NCBI GenBank assembly: GCA_963798455.1
Contig: CAWCTD010000003.1
Location: forward strand, 3,100,001 to 3,164,000
Origin: CAWCTD01 sp963798455
GTDB taxonomy: Bacteria; Acidobacteriota; Terriglobia; Bryobacterales; Bryobacteraceae
Direction of reading: 5' to 3'
DNA length: 64,000 nucleotides
Below, piece by piece: positions 35,134-44,456 of the stretch. Positions within the stretch are counted from its first letter, which is position 1, and each line of letters opens with the position of its first letter. The notes beneath the pieces were generated by a model. It was not told the DNA's origin and made no database searches. It was given only the letters and a program-made list of their open reading frames with translations. A program made the translations under genes and the position numbers.

Positions 35134-35937
35134 GTGCGGCTCCATAGGTACTGCCTCTTACTTGCCGTCTGCGCCTTCTTTCTGGTCATTGCCGGAGCGG
35201 TCGTCACCCCGAGGGAGGCCGCCCTCGCCGTGCATCGTAGCCTCGGTTCCGTCGTGGGGCTGCTTACGGTGGGCCTCGTCCTCTGGCTTTGGCTCACGGA
35301 CCGGCCCCGGTGGGTGCGCTGGCTGGGGTCGGGCGCCCTCCTTTTGATCGTTCTACAGGGCTTGCTGGGCGCCCTGACGGTTCTCCATGCGCTTCCCCCG
35401 TCCACGGCCATCCTGCACGCCTGCGCCGCGCAGATCTTTCTTTCGTTGACGGCCGCCTTAGCCGCTCTGACGTCCCCGGCATGGCAAGGCCAGAGCCTCG
35501 CCCTGGAGGACTCCGGCCGGCCTTCGCTTCGCCTCCTCGCCGCAGTCGTGCCTATGGGCGTAATCGCTCAGACGTCGCTAGGCGCTGCCTACCGGCACGG
35601 CATATTGGGGATTATGCCCCACGTGATCGGGGCAATAGTGGTCACCGGCCTGGTCCTGCTGGTGTCCCTCATTACCTTGGTGCAATATGGCGAGCAGAAG
35701 GCCGTGGCCAAGCCGGCAAAGAGACTGCTGGTCATCACGTTGCACCAGGTCGTTCTTGGAGTCCTTGCATACATTGCGCGCATCATAACAGGTGGAGCTA
35801 GCCATCCCGGGCTCCTGGTGCTGACCGTGGGAGTAGCACACGTGGCTGTCGGAGCGCTCACCATGGCGGCCAGCGTCATTCTCGCAATTCAGGTTTGGCG
35901 CAACGTGCATGCACCGGAACCGGTGACCGGGCAGTGA
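35134..35937 (+). CDS. ctaA: Heme A synthase (COX15/CtaA family)
   Basis: 267 residues from GTG 35134, just after GAGG; a TTG at 35110 is an alternative. Eight hydrophobic segments are visible. The family's heme-binding histidines appear in VHRSLG, AILHACAAQI, IMPHVIG and GVAHVAVG. The enzyme oxidises heme O to heme A, the cofactor of aa3-type oxidases. It is followed 4 bp later by the heme O synthase gene and, 9 kb on, by the oxidase that needs heme A. The sequence is shorter and more divergent than Bacillus CtaA, but the context makes the assignment firm. Confidence 0.85.
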   Translation: MRLHRYCLLLAVCAFFLVIAGAVVTPREAALAVHRSLGSVVGLLTVGLVLWLWLTDRPRWVRWLGSGALLLIVLQGLLGALTVLHALPPSTAILHACAAQIFLSLTAALAALTSPAWQGQSLALEDSGRPSLRLLAAVVPMGVIAQTSLGAAYRHGILGIMPHVIGAIVVTGLVLLVSLITLVQYGEQKAVAKPAKRLLVITLHQVVLGVLAYIARIITGGASHPGLLVLTVGVAHVAVGALTMAASVILAIQVWRNVHAPEPVTGQ

Positions 35938-35941
35938 GTCC

Positions 35942-36760
35942 ATGCGACCTTACATTGAACTGACCAAGCCACGCATCACCTGGCTCATTCTGATGAGCAC
36001 GGGCGTCGGCTTCTGGTCCGGCCTAAGGCCCGGGTGGGGCTTCCTCACTCTGCTCCACACTCTGATAGGTACCGGCCTGCTGGCCTCCGGCACGGCAGTG
36101 CTCAATCAGTGGTACGAGCGGGACACGGACGCCAGGATGATCCGGACCAAGGGGCGTCCGCTGCCAACGGGCCGCGTCTTGGCCGGCCGCGCCTTCGCTT
36201 TTGGCGCGGCGCTTTCGCTCGCCGGCTTCCTGGAACTCTGGCTGGGGGTAAACCTGCTGGCAGCGTCGCTGGGCGCACTGACACTGACGAGCTATCTCTT
36301 TCTTTATACCCCACTGAAGAGGGTGTCGCCGATCTGCACGACGGTCGGCGCGTTTCCCGGCGCCATGCCTCCGCTCATCGGATATGCCGCGGCTGCGGGC
36401 ATGTTGGATGCGCGGGCATGGATACTCTACGCCATTCTGTTCCTCTGGCAGTTTCCGCATTTCCTGTCGATCGCTTGGATCTACCGGGAGGACTATGCGC
36501 GTGGAGGCCTGGCTATGCTGCCCAGCGGTGAGGCTACCGCCAGGCAGATACTTGTGTCATCCTTGATGCTGATTCCGATCAGCCTGATGGCAGGTGGGGG
36601 TAAGCTCTACTCAGCCGGCGCACTGGTGTTGGGCTTGGCCTACTTCGGAGCGGCGGCGCGAGCTACCCGTAATCTGACCTTGCCGCGGGCCCGGCAACTG
36701 CTTCTGGCCTCGGTGGCTTATTTGCCACTGCTGTATACGTTCATGTTGCTCGACAAGTGA
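35942..36760 (+). CDS. ctaB: Protoheme IX farnesyltransferase (heme O synthase)
   Basis: 272 residues with about eight transmembrane segments, slightly shorter than usual. The UbiA-family active-site loops are intact: the first, NQWYERDTDARMIRTKGRPLP-like, has the Asp-rich prenyl-diphosphate site; the second (WIYREDYARGGLAML) has the second Asp and Arg set. The enzyme adds a farnesyl group to heme B, giving heme O, which CtaA then oxidises. It starts 4 bp after ctaA. Its stop (36758-36760) overlaps the ActA start as TGATG, so the maturation genes and complex III genes are translationally coupled. Confidence 0.92.
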   Translation: MRPYIELTKPRITWLILMSTGVGFWSGLRPGWGFLTLLHTLIGTGLLASGTAVLNQWYERDTDARMIRTKGRPLPTGRVLAGRAFAFGAALSLAGFLELWLGVNLLAASLGALTLTSYLFLYTPLKRVSPICTTVGAFPGAMPPLIGYAAAAGMLDARAWILYAILFLWQFPHFLSIAWIYREDYARGGLAMLPSGEATARQILVSSLMLIPISLMAGGGKLYSAGALVLGLAYFGAAARATRNLTLPRARQLLLASVAYLPLLYTFMLLDK

Positions 36761-37407
36761 TGAAACCGGTATTCGCGAAATCGGCAGACAAGCTCCTGCG
36801 CCTGTCTCTGGTGGTCGTGGTGGTGCTGCTGGCTTTGGCCATTGGCTTGGGCTCCTGGCTGTTCAACCCGAGGCAAACTGAGGTCGGGTACTCGCCGGTG
36901 CAACCAGTGCCGTACAGCCACAAGCTGCACGCGGGCGACCTGGGCATGGACTGCCGCTACTGCCATTTCACCGTGGAAAGGGCCGCGATGGCCGCTCTGC
37001 CTCCGACCGAGATTTGCATGAACTGCCATGCGCGGGTGAAGAGCCAGAGTCCCGCACTGGCGCTCGTCAGGGATAGTTATGCCACGGGTAAGCCGATTCC
37101 GTGGGTCAGAGTTCACGTCTTGCCGGACTTCGTGTATTTCAACCACAGTGCGCACATCAGCGCCGGCGTGAGTTGCGTGAGCTGCCACGGACGCATCGAC
37201 CAGATGATGGAGGTCCAGCAGGTCGAACCGCTCAACATGGCGTGGTGCCTGGACTGTCACAGGAATCCTGCCGCGCGAATCCGCCCCACGCAGTACGTGA
37301 CCAAGCTGGCGTGGAAGCCGGATCGGGATCCGGCAGAACTAGGCCGCGAGTTGGTCGCCGCCAATCACATTTCTCCGCCGACCAACTGTTCGGGGTGCCA
37401 CCGATGA
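36760..37407 (+). CDS. actA: Alternative complex III pentaheme cytochrome c subunit ActA
   Basis: 215 residues from ATG 36760. An N-terminal transmembrane helix (LVVVVVLLALAIGLGSWLF) anchors the protein, followed by five CXXCH motifs: CRYCH, CMNCH, CVSCH, CLDCH and CSGCH. This is the expected count and spacing for ActA, the membrane-attached multiheme subunit of alternative complex III, which carries electrons from the iron-sulfur subunit ActB to the acceptor cytochrome. It overlaps actB by the ATGA at 37404. The gene order actABCDEF that follows is the canonical one. Confidence 0.92.
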   Translation: MKPVFAKSADKLLRLSLVVVVVLLALAIGLGSWLFNPRQTEVGYSPVQPVPYSHKLHAGDLGMDCRYCHFTVERAAMAALPPTEICMNCHARVKSQSPALALVRDSYATGKPIPWVRVHVLPDFVYFNHSAHISAGVSCVSCHGRIDQMMEVQQVEPLNMAWCLDCHRNPAARIRPTQYVTKLAWKPDRDPAELGRELVAANHISPPTNCSGCHR

Positions 37408-40343
37408 CGATGACGGGAAAGCAATACTGGCGCAGCCTGGAGCAACTCTCCGATACTCCTCGCTTCCGCGAGTGGCTCCACCGGGAGTTTCCCGCGGGGG
37501 CCTCCGAATTGGCGAACACGAGTTCGCGGAGGCGTCTGCTTCAGTTGATGGCGGCCTCTTTCGGGCTGGCGGGCCTCACCGCTTGCCGCCGTCCCGTTGA
37601 GAATATTCTGCCGTCGAGCTATGGCTCCGAGGTGATTGTGCCCGGCATGCCGCTCTGGTATGCCACCGCCATGATCGTGGGCGGCTTCGCCACCGGCCTC
37701 CTGGTCGAATCTCACGACGGCAGGCCGACAAAGGTCGAGGGAAACCCGAATCATCCGTCCAGCCTCGGGGCTACCTCGGTGTATGCCCAGGCTTCCGTCT
37801 TGGGATTGTATGATCCCGATCGGTCGAGGACGGTGCTGAACGGGGGAAAACCCTCCAGTTGGGCTGAGTTCGAAGCGTTCGCCCAGCGGCACTTCGACGC
37901 GGCCCGCATGGGAGACGGCGCCCGGCTTCGCTTTCTCAGCGAGACGATCGGCTCCCCGTCGCTGGATGCCGTGAGGGCCCAAGCTCTGGCCCGCTTCCCC
38001 AAGGCGAAATGGATCGAGTACGATCCGCTCTCCCAGGATCAAGTACTGGCCGGAGCACAACTCGCTTTCGGCACGGCATACCAGCCTCAATATCACTTCG
38101 GCCAGGCGGATGTGGTGGTCGCGCTCGACAGCGACTTTCTGGGCCAGGACGTGCTGTCGCTGGCCTGGATCCACGAGTTCGCGCAACGCCGGTCGGCAGA
38201 GCCGGGCAAGGAGCCCATGAACCGGCTCTACGGGGTCGAAAGCCGTTATTCGATGACCGGCGCGATGGCGGACCACCGGCTCCGTCTGCGGCCGAGCGAG
38301 CTGTATCGGTTTGCGGGAGACCTGGCTCACGCTTTGCGCGCGTTTGGCGCCGCCTCGAAGGCTCCCACGGCGTCACCGGGCGCCGGGGGGAGGTTTCTGG
38401 CCGCCCTCGCCCACGACCTCGATCGTCACCATGGCCGTTCGCTTGTGCTGGCGGGTCCGCGCCAGCCTGCCGAGGTGCACGCGCTGGTTCACCTCATCAA
38501 CCAGGCGCTCGGCAACGCGGGCAAAACGGTGACGTACACGCGACCGCTTCGGGAGCCGTTTCAACTGCAGATTGCCGCCCTCTACGCGCTCGCCGCCGAA
38601 CTGTCGGCCGGGGAAGTGGAGACACTGGTCATTCTGGGCGGGAACCCGGCATTCAACGCGCCGGCTGACCTGGATTTTGCGGGCCTTATGCGGAAGGCGC
38701 CATACACCATCCGCCTGGGCCTGGAGGAGGATGAGACCACGGCCGCCGCTTCCTGGCACCTGCCCGAGGCGCACTTCCTGGAATCCTGGGGAGACGGCCG
38801 TGCCCTGGATGGCACGGCTTCCATCCAGCAGCCGCTGATCGAGCCGTTGTACGGAGGCAGGTCCGCATCGGAAGTGGCCGCCCTTCTCACGGGGTACAAA
38901 GACCGACGGGCCTACGACATCGTGCGGAACTACTGGCTCCCGCAATGGCCCGCCGCGGACGCCGAGAAAGCCTGGCGCAAGGCGCTCCACGACGGCGTCA
39001 TCCCAGAGACCCAGTTCCCGGAGGCCAAACCATCCGCGGATGCGAAGCGGATTGCGGGTGGACTCCGGGCGAGTTCGGCTGCCAAGCAGTCAGGTCTGGA
39101 GATTGCCTTCTTCCCCGGCTGGGCGGCGTGGGACGGCCGCTATGCCAATAATGGATGGCTTCAGGAAGCTCCGGAGCCGATGACCAGGCTTACCTGGGAC
39201 AACGTCGCGCTCCTGAGCCCCGCCACGGCCCGCAGGCTGGGCGTGGAGACGGGCGACATGCTGACACTGGCTCTGGGCGGGCGCGAAGCTCTGATGCCGG
39301 TGCTGATCGAGCCCGGGCACGCCGACGAGTGCGTCTCCTTGGCGGTCGGCTACGGGCGCAGGCGTTGTGGCCGCGTGGGACGAAATGTCGGCTACAACGC
39401 GTTCGCACTTCGCAGCACCGGCGCCTTCTGGTCGGCCTCCGGCGCCGGGCTTCGAAAGACGGACAAGACACATCCACTGGCGATCACGCAAAACCATCAC
39501 AGCATGGAGGGCCGCCCTCTGATTCTGGAAGCAACTCTGGAGGAGTACCACAAGGATCCCAAGTCCGCCGTCAGGAACGCGCCGCAAGACGAGCCCTTCG
39601 CACTTTACAAGGAACGGTCCTATGATCAGGGCTATCAGTGGGGGATGGCCATCGACCTCAACGCCTGCGTAGGCTGCAACGCTTGTGTCGTAGCCTGCCA
39701 GGCGGAAAACAACGTTCCGATTGTGGGCAAGGACCAGGTCACGCGCGGCCGCGAGATGCACTGGATCCGCGTGGACCGCTACTACCAGGGCGCCCCTGAA
39801 GACGCCAAGGCGGTGGTCCAGCCGGTGACTTGCCAGCAGTGTGAGAACGCCCCGTGTGAAAACGTGTGCCCGGTGGCAGCCACCTCGCACAGTCCCGAGG
39901 GGCTCAACGACATGGTCTACAACCGCTGTGTCGGGACGCGGTATTGCTCCAACAACTGCCCTTACAAAGTGCGGCGCTTCAACTTCCTGAATTTTCACAA
40001 AGGCCTGACCGAGGTGGAGAAGATGGCCTTCAACCCGGATGTCACGGTGCGCATGCGCGGCGTGATGGAGAAGTGTACCTACTGCGTGCAGCGCATCGAG
40101 GAGAAGAAGATCCAGGCCATGCGCGAGGGACACCGGACAATCAAGGATGGGGAGATCCGGACCGCGTGCCAGCAGGTGTGCCCGGCGGATGCCATCGTGT
40201 TCGGAAATATCAACGATCCGGCCAGCCGTGTCGCCGGCCTTCGCAAGCACAACCGGGGCTATGGCCTGTTGGCGGAACTCCACACCAAGCCCCGCACCAC
40301 GTATCTGGCAAAACTGCGCAATCCCAATCCGGAGCTGGCATAG
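37404..40343 (+). CDS. actB: Alternative complex III iron-sulfur subunit ActB (molybdopterin-oxidoreductase-like, fused to ferredoxin-like domain)
   Basis: 979 residues from ATG 37404, overlapping actA. A Tat-type leader (SSRRRLLQLMAASFGLAGLTAC) precedes a large region related to complex-iron-sulfur molybdoenzymes but without molybdenum cofactor ligands, as is usual for ActB. From about residue 745 a four-cluster ferredoxin-type domain follows: CVGCNACVVACQ, CQQCENAPCENVCP, CVGTRYCSNNCPY and CTYCVQRI with CQQVCPADAI. These clusters pass electrons from quinol to the hemes of ActA. Length and layout are those of the fused form of the subunit. Confidence 0.92.
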   Translation: MTMTGKQYWRSLEQLSDTPRFREWLHREFPAGASELANTSSRRRLLQLMAASFGLAGLTACRRPVENILPSSYGSEVIVPGMPLWYATAMIVGGFATGLLVESHDGRPTKVEGNPNHPSSLGATSVYAQASVLGLYDPDRSRTVLNGGKPSSWAEFEAFAQRHFDAARMGDGARLRFLSETIGSPSLDAVRAQALARFPKAKWIEYDPLSQDQVLAGAQLAFGTAYQPQYHFGQADVVVALDSDFLGQDVLSLAWIHEFAQRRSAEPGKEPMNRLYGVESRYSMTGAMADHRLRLRPSELYRFAGDLAHALRAFGAASKAPTASPGAGGRFLAALAHDLDRHHGRSLVLAGPRQPAEVHALVHLINQALGNAGKTVTYTRPLREPFQLQIAALYALAAELSAGEVETLVILGGNPAFNAPADLDFAGLMRKAPYTIRLGLEEDETTAAASWHLPEAHFLESWGDGRALDGTASIQQPLIEPLYGGRSASEVAALLTGYKDRRAYDIVRNYWLPQWPAADAEKAWRKALHDGVIPETQFPEAKPSADAKRIAGGLRASSAAKQSGLEIAFFPGWAAWDGRYANNGWLQEAPEPMTRLTWDNVALLSPATARRLGVETGDMLTLALGGREALMPVLIEPGHADECVSLAVGYGRRRCGRVGRNVGYNAFALRSTGAFWSASGAGLRKTDKTHPLAITQNHHSMEGRPLILEATLEEYHKDPKSAVRNAPQDEPFALYKERSYDQGYQWGMAIDLNACVGCNACVVACQAENNVPIVGKDQVTRGREMHWIRVDRYYQGAPEDAKAVVQPVTCQQCENAPCENVCPVAATSHSPEGLNDMVYNRCVGTRYCSNNCPYKVRRFNFLNFHKGLTEVEKMAFNPDVTVRMRGVMEKCTYCVQRIEEKKIQAMREGHRTIKDGEIRTACQQVCPADAIVFGNINDPASRVAGLRKHNRGYGLLAELHTKPRTTYLAKLRNPNPELA

Positions 40344-40346
40344 GAG

Positions 40347-41732
40347 ATGGCCGAACCTGTAGTCGATCCGATGACCGCATTGGAGAGCCCGCTGATCCTG
40401 GGGTCGCCGTCCGTAGCCGATGTGACGGAAACGGTGAGCGGCATCATCGAGCGGAAGCCCCCGCGCGCCTGGTACATCGCGTTTGGGATCAGCGCTACGT
40501 TCGCGGTCCTCCTGCTGGTCATGCTGACCTATGTGGTCACGACCGGCATTGGCGTCTGGGGGAACAACCAGCCGGTTGCCTGGGGCTGGCCCATCACTAA
40601 CTTTGTCTTCTGGATCGGCATCGGCCACGCTGGCACGCTCATTTCGGCGATTCTGTACCTGTTACGCCAGCGGTGGAGGACCTCCATCAACCGGGCGGCC
40701 GAGGCGATGACCTTGTTCGCCGTGGTCTGCGCCGGCATCTTCCCGCTGTTTCACCTCGGCCGGCCCTGGAGGGCGTATTGGCTCTTTCCGGTGCCCAACT
40801 CTTACTTGGGCGTATGGCCCAACTTCCGCAGCCCGCTGCTGTGGGATGTGTTTGCGGTGAGCACTTACGCCACGGTCTCCGCCCTGTTCTGGTACGTGGG
40901 CATGATTCCGGATCTGGCGACGCTGCGCGATCGCGCCACCAGCCGTGCGCGCCAGGTCGTTTTCGGGCTGCTCTCACTGGGCTGGCGCGGCTCAGCCAGG
41001 CACTGGCGCCACTATGAAATGGCCTACCTGCTGCTGGCGGGCCTCTCGACCCCGCTGGTGGTCTCGGTCCACTCCATCGTCAGCTTCGACTTCGCGGTCT
41101 CGGTCGTTCCCGGCTGGCACACCACGATCTTCCCGCCATATTTCGTGGCCGGGGCTATCTTCTCCGGCTTCGCCATGGTAGTCACGCTCATCATCCTGGC
41201 TCGCAAGGTCTACCACCTGGAGAACCTTGTCACCATGAGGCACCTGGACAACATGTGCAAGGTGATGCTGGCCACCAGCATGATCGTGGGCTACTCCTAC
41301 GCGGTCGAGTTCTTCACCGCCTTCTTCAGCGGCAACCCGTACGAACGTTTCGTCTTCGTGAACCGCGCCACCGGCCCGTACGCCTGGGCCGTTTGGATCA
41401 TGTTCACCTGCAACGTGATCGTGCCCGAGATCCTGTGGTTCAAGCGTATTCGCAACAGCGTGCCGGTCATGTTCGTGGTCTCGATCCTGATCAACGTCGG
41501 AATGTGGTTCGAGCGGTTCGTCATCATCGCGACTTCGCTGCACCGGGACTATCTGCCTTCCAGTTGGGGCTACTTCCGGCCGACCGCCATCGACGTTTTC
41601 ACTTTTCTCGGCAGCCTGGGCCTGTTCCTAACGCTCTTCCTCTTGTTCGTGAGGTTCTTGCCCATGATCGCGATGTCCGAAGTCAAAGGTGTATTGGCGC
41701 CGGGGCGCGCCCACGCGGGGGTGAAGTCATGA
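40347..41732 (+). CDS. actC: Alternative complex III membrane subunit ActC (NrfD/polysulfide reductase-like)
   Basis: 461 residues with about ten transmembrane segments, opening with a soluble N-terminal stretch (TALESPLILGSPSVADVTETV). ActC belongs to the NrfD/PsrC family and holds the quinol-binding site on the outer side of the membrane. Conserved family features include WGWPITNFVFWIGIGHAGTLISA, LFHLGRPWRAYWLFP and HSIVSFDFAVS(VV)PGWH. It follows actB by 3 bp and overlaps actD by ATGA (41729). Confidence 0.92.
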   Translation: MAEPVVDPMTALESPLILGSPSVADVTETVSGIIERKPPRAWYIAFGISATFAVLLLVMLTYVVTTGIGVWGNNQPVAWGWPITNFVFWIGIGHAGTLISAILYLLRQRWRTSINRAAEAMTLFAVVCAGIFPLFHLGRPWRAYWLFPVPNSYLGVWPNFRSPLLWDVFAVSTYATVSALFWYVGMIPDLATLRDRATSRARQVVFGLLSLGWRGSARHWRHYEMAYLLLAGLSTPLVVSVHSIVSFDFAVSVVPGWHTTIFPPYFVAGAIFSGFAMVVTLIILARKVYHLENLVTMRHLDNMCKVMLATSMIVGYSYAVEFFTAFFSGNPYERFVFVNRATGPYAWAVWIMFTCNVIVPEILWFKRIRNSVPVMFVVSILINVGMWFERFVIIATSLHRDYLPSSWGYFRPTAIDVFTFLGSLGLFLTLFLLFVRFLPMIAMSEVKGVLAPGRAHAGVKS

Positions 41733-42277
41733 GCCCGGCTGCGCGCCCGCACGGAGTCGCCGCTGAGTTCGCCTCGCCGGAGGAATTGCTGGGCGCCGTG
41801 CGCGCCGCTCGCGCCGCGGGCCTCACGAAGATGGACGCGTTCACGCCCTTTCCCGTGCACGGGCTGGACAAGGCTCTCGGACTTGGCCATTCGCCGCTTG
41901 GATACGTGGTGTTCGCCATGGGCGTGCTGGGCACCGCCTCCGCGCTCCTGCTTCAGTGGTGGACCGGCGCGGTGGATTACCCGCTGGTGATCGGCGGCAA
42001 GCCTCTGTTCGCGTTTGAATTCTCCATCCCGATCACTTTCGAACTCGCGGTGTTGTTCGCCGCTTTTGGCGCGGTCATCGGGATGCTGGTCTGGAACGGC
42101 CTGCCTCGGCTCTATCATCCCGTGTTCCGCGCCGAGAGCTTCCGCCGGGCCACCAACGACGCCTATGTGCTGGTCATCGAGGGCGACGACCCCAAGTTCG
42201 ACGCGGAAGGCTGCGCGCGGCTGCTGGAGTCGCTCGGCGCCCGGCGCACGGAACTGGTGGAGGGGGAAGCGGCATGA
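41729..42277 (+). CDS. actD: Alternative complex III subunit ActD (DUF3341)
   Basis: 182 residues from ATG 41729. A soluble start (AAEFASPEELLGAVRAARAAG with the conserved DAFTPFPVHGLDKAL) is followed by two transmembrane helices and a conserved cytoplasmic tail (DAYVLVIEGDDPKFD). This is the DUF3341 family, the ActD subunit, whose precise role in the complex is structural. Both ends overlap neighbours (actC and actE) by four bases. Confidence 0.92.
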   Translation: MSPAARPHGVAAEFASPEELLGAVRAARAAGLTKMDAFTPFPVHGLDKALGLGHSPLGYVVFAMGVLGTASALLLQWWTGAVDYPLVIGGKPLFAFEFSIPITFELAVLFAAFGAVIGMLVWNGLPRLYHPVFRAESFRRATNDAYVLVIEGDDPKFDAEGCARLLESLGARRTELVEGEAA

Positions 42278-42870
42278 GGCGCCTGCGCCTGGGAGGCTTC
42301 GCGGTCTTGATCCTGCTGGCGGGCTGCGGCGTGACCACGCGACAGCCGCCGATTGAGGTTTTCTCCGACATGCAGCGCCAGCCCAAGTACAAGCCGCAGG
42401 CGGCCGGCGCCTTCTTCGAAGACGGCCGGGCCAGCCGCAGCGCCGTGCCGGGCACCGTCGCGATGGGACAGCTCAGAGCCGACGACGCGTTCGAGACCGG
42501 TATCGCCTCGGGGATGTACATCGGCAAGAATCCTCTGCCGATCGACGCGGCCCTGCTGGCCCGCGGTCAGGAGCGCTTCGACATCTACTGCGCGCCCTGC
42601 CACGACCGCACCGGCAGCGGGAAAGGGATCGTTCCCCTGCGGGTGCCATCCTTCCTGCCTTCCAACCTGCTCGACGAGCGCATTCGCAATATGAGCGACG
42701 GGGAGCTGTTTAATGTGGCCACCTACGGCCGCCGAACGATGCCCGCCTACCGGTTTCAAGTGCCGGAGCGCGATCGCTGGGCCATTGTGGCATACGTCCG
42801 GGCGCTGCAGTTGGCTCGGGAGGGGACACTGACGGATGTCCCGCCCGAACTGCGTCCCGAGGTGAGGTGA
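42274..42870 (+). CDS. actE: Alternative complex III monoheme cytochrome c subunit ActE
   Basis: 198 residues. A lipoprotein-type signal (LLAGCGVTTRQ) would anchor it to the membrane. The single heme motif CAPCHDRTGSG lies about residue 107, with the axial methionine most likely in GRRTMPAYRFQ. ActE passes electrons to the oxidase or a soluble carrier. Starts within the actD stop (ATGA) and is followed 4 bp later by actF. Confidence 0.92.
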   Translation: MRRLRLGGFAVLILLAGCGVTTRQPPIEVFSDMQRQPKYKPQAAGAFFEDGRASRSAVPGTVAMGQLRADDAFETGIASGMYIGKNPLPIDAALLARGQERFDIYCAPCHDRTGSGKGIVPLRVPSFLPSNLLDERIRNMSDGELFNVATYGRRTMPAYRFQVPERDRWAIVAYVRALQLAREGTLTDVPPELRPEVR

Positions 42871-42874
42871 GGGT

Positions 42875-44059
42875 ATGGAAGAACGCGCTGCCTACCTGAG
42901 CGAAGCCGCCTGGAGCCGTGGCCACAAGATCGTGCTGGCCGTGGCGGCCGCCTCCTGGCTTGCCTGCGCCCTGGGCTTCGCCTCCAACCCGCGCCAGTTC
43001 TACGCGTCGTACCTCGTCAGCTTCATGTACTTCCTGACCATCGCACTGGGGGCCGCCTTTTTCCTCATGGTCTGGCACCTCAGCGGCGCGGCCTGGAGCA
43101 CGACCTTGCGGCGGCTGATGGAAACAATGATGGCCACCTTGCCGCTGGCGCCCTTGCTCTTCATTCCGGTGGTGGTGGGGATTCCAACGCTCTACGCGTG
43201 GGCGCGTCCCGAATTTGTGTCACAGGACCCCGCGCTTCAGATGAAGATCATCTTTTTCAACCGGACGTTCTTCCTGGCTCGCGCGGTTGTCTATTTCCTG
43301 ATCTGGGCCGTTTTGGCCATGGTGTTCTATCGTCAATCCCTTTCCCAGGACCGGAACTCTTCCATGGAACCCATTCGGCGTGCGGTTTGGTGGAGCAGCC
43401 CTGGGCTGGCGCTGCTGTTTATCACCGTGACCATGGCGGCCGTGGACTGGCTGATGTCGCTCGAGCCGCATTGGTATTCCACGATCTTCGGTATCTACAT
43501 CTTTGCCGGCGGCGGGCTGGCTTTCCTGGCCGCGCTCATCGTCCTCTGCCTGACCTTCCGGGGGAACGGATTGCTCGCGGATTCCATCCATGTCGAGCAC
43601 TACCACGACCTCGGCAGGTGGCTCTTCACCCTCATCGTCTTCTGGGCCTACATTGCGTTCTCCCAGTACATGCTGATCTGGTACGCCAACCTGCCCGAGG
43701 AGACGGTGTGGTTCAAGCACAGGCTGGAGGGGAACTGGGCCTGGGTCAGCGCAAGTCTCTTATTCGGCAACTTCATTGTGCCGTTCCTGCTTCTGATCTC
43801 GAGGGCCGCCAAGCGGAACCTCCGGTTCCTCGGGGCCGTTTCCGTCCTCCTCTTGCTAATGCACTACGTCGACCTCCATTGGGTGGTCATGCCCACCGTC
43901 CACCAGCACGGTTTCCACTTGCATTGGCTGGACTTAGCCACGCTGGCCGGTGTGGGGAGCGCCTATGCCCTGGTTTTCTGGCGGCTGGTTCACCGCCGCG
44001 CCCTGATTCCCCTCGGAGACTTGCGACTTACCCGCGCTCTCGGTCATCAGACAGAGTAG
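42875..44059 (+). CDS. actF: Alternative complex III membrane subunit ActF
   Basis: 394 residues with about ten transmembrane segments. ActF is an NrfD-like paralogue of ActC. Family features are visible in WHLSGAAWSTTLRRLMET, AAVDWLMSLEPHWYSTIFG and DLGRWLFTLIVFWAYIAFSQYMLIWYANLPEET, all characteristic of the second quinol:cytochrome c oxidoreductase membrane subunit. It is followed by a small membrane protein and the copper-delivery gene. Confidence 0.92.
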   Translation: MEERAAYLSEAAWSRGHKIVLAVAAASWLACALGFASNPRQFYASYLVSFMYFLTIALGAAFFLMVWHLSGAAWSTTLRRLMETMMATLPLAPLLFIPVVVGIPTLYAWARPEFVSQDPALQMKIIFFNRTFFLARAVVYFLIWAVLAMVFYRQSLSQDRNSSMEPIRRAVWWSSPGLALLFITVTMAAVDWLMSLEPHWYSTIFGIYIFAGGGLAFLAALIVLCLTFRGNGLLADSIHVEHYHDLGRWLFTLIVFWAYIAFSQYMLIWYANLPEETVWFKHRLEGNWAWVSASLLFGNFIVPFLLLISRAAKRNLRFLGAVSVLLLLMHYVDLHWVVMPTVHQHGFHLHWLDLATLAGVGSAYALVFWRLVHRRALIPLGDLRLTRALGHQTE

Positions 44060-44069
44060 AGCGCTTAAC

Positions 44070-44456
44070 ATGGGTAACCAACCGGCCACCTCGGAGGGCT
44101 TTGACCGCTCCGAGCCGAACGTTCGTCTGATTGCCGCCTTTGGGGCCTTCAGCATCGTGCTCCTGGTGGTCACAGTGCTCGGACTTCAGTCCTACTTCGA
44201 CCGTGTCCTGGCGCAGGAGGTGTACGTCAAAGAACTGGCGCCGGAATCGCCAACTCTGACCACATTGAGAACCCGCGAGGACGAGGAACTGCACTCGTAC
44301 CGCTACCTCGACCGCGACAAGGGAGAGGTGCGGCTGCCGATTGAGCGGGCCATGGAACTGCTCGCCTCAGAGTACGCGCAGGGGAAGTTGCCTTATCCGA
44401 CCCGGCCGGTTCCCGTACCGCCAGAAGCCCAAGGAGGATCGAATGCGGCTCAGTAG
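44070..44456 (+). CDS. Small single-helix membrane protein of the complex III/oxidase cluster
   Basis: 128 residues with one transmembrane helix (residues ~22-45, LIAAFGAFSIVLLVVTVLGL) and a soluble, charged tail containing ELHSYRYLDRDKGEVRLPIERAME. I do not recognise a named family, but similar small proteins occur between actF and sco in related clusters, where the RYLD...RLPIERAM pattern is kept. It overlaps the sco gene by 14 bp in another frame. It may be an accessory subunit or assembly factor. No heme or metal motif is visible. Confidence 0.7.
   Translation: MGNQPATSEGFDRSEPNVRLIAAFGAFSIVLLVVTVLGLQSYFDRVLAQEVYVKELAPESPTLTTLRTREDEELHSYRYLDRDKGEVRLPIERAMELLASEYAQGKLPYPTRPVPVPPEAQGGSNAAQ

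Noticed and set aside
39090..40628. Open frame of 512 codons antisense to actB
   Set aside because: Overlaps the iron-sulfur motifs of actB and continues into actC; composition and lack of domain mark it as a shadow.
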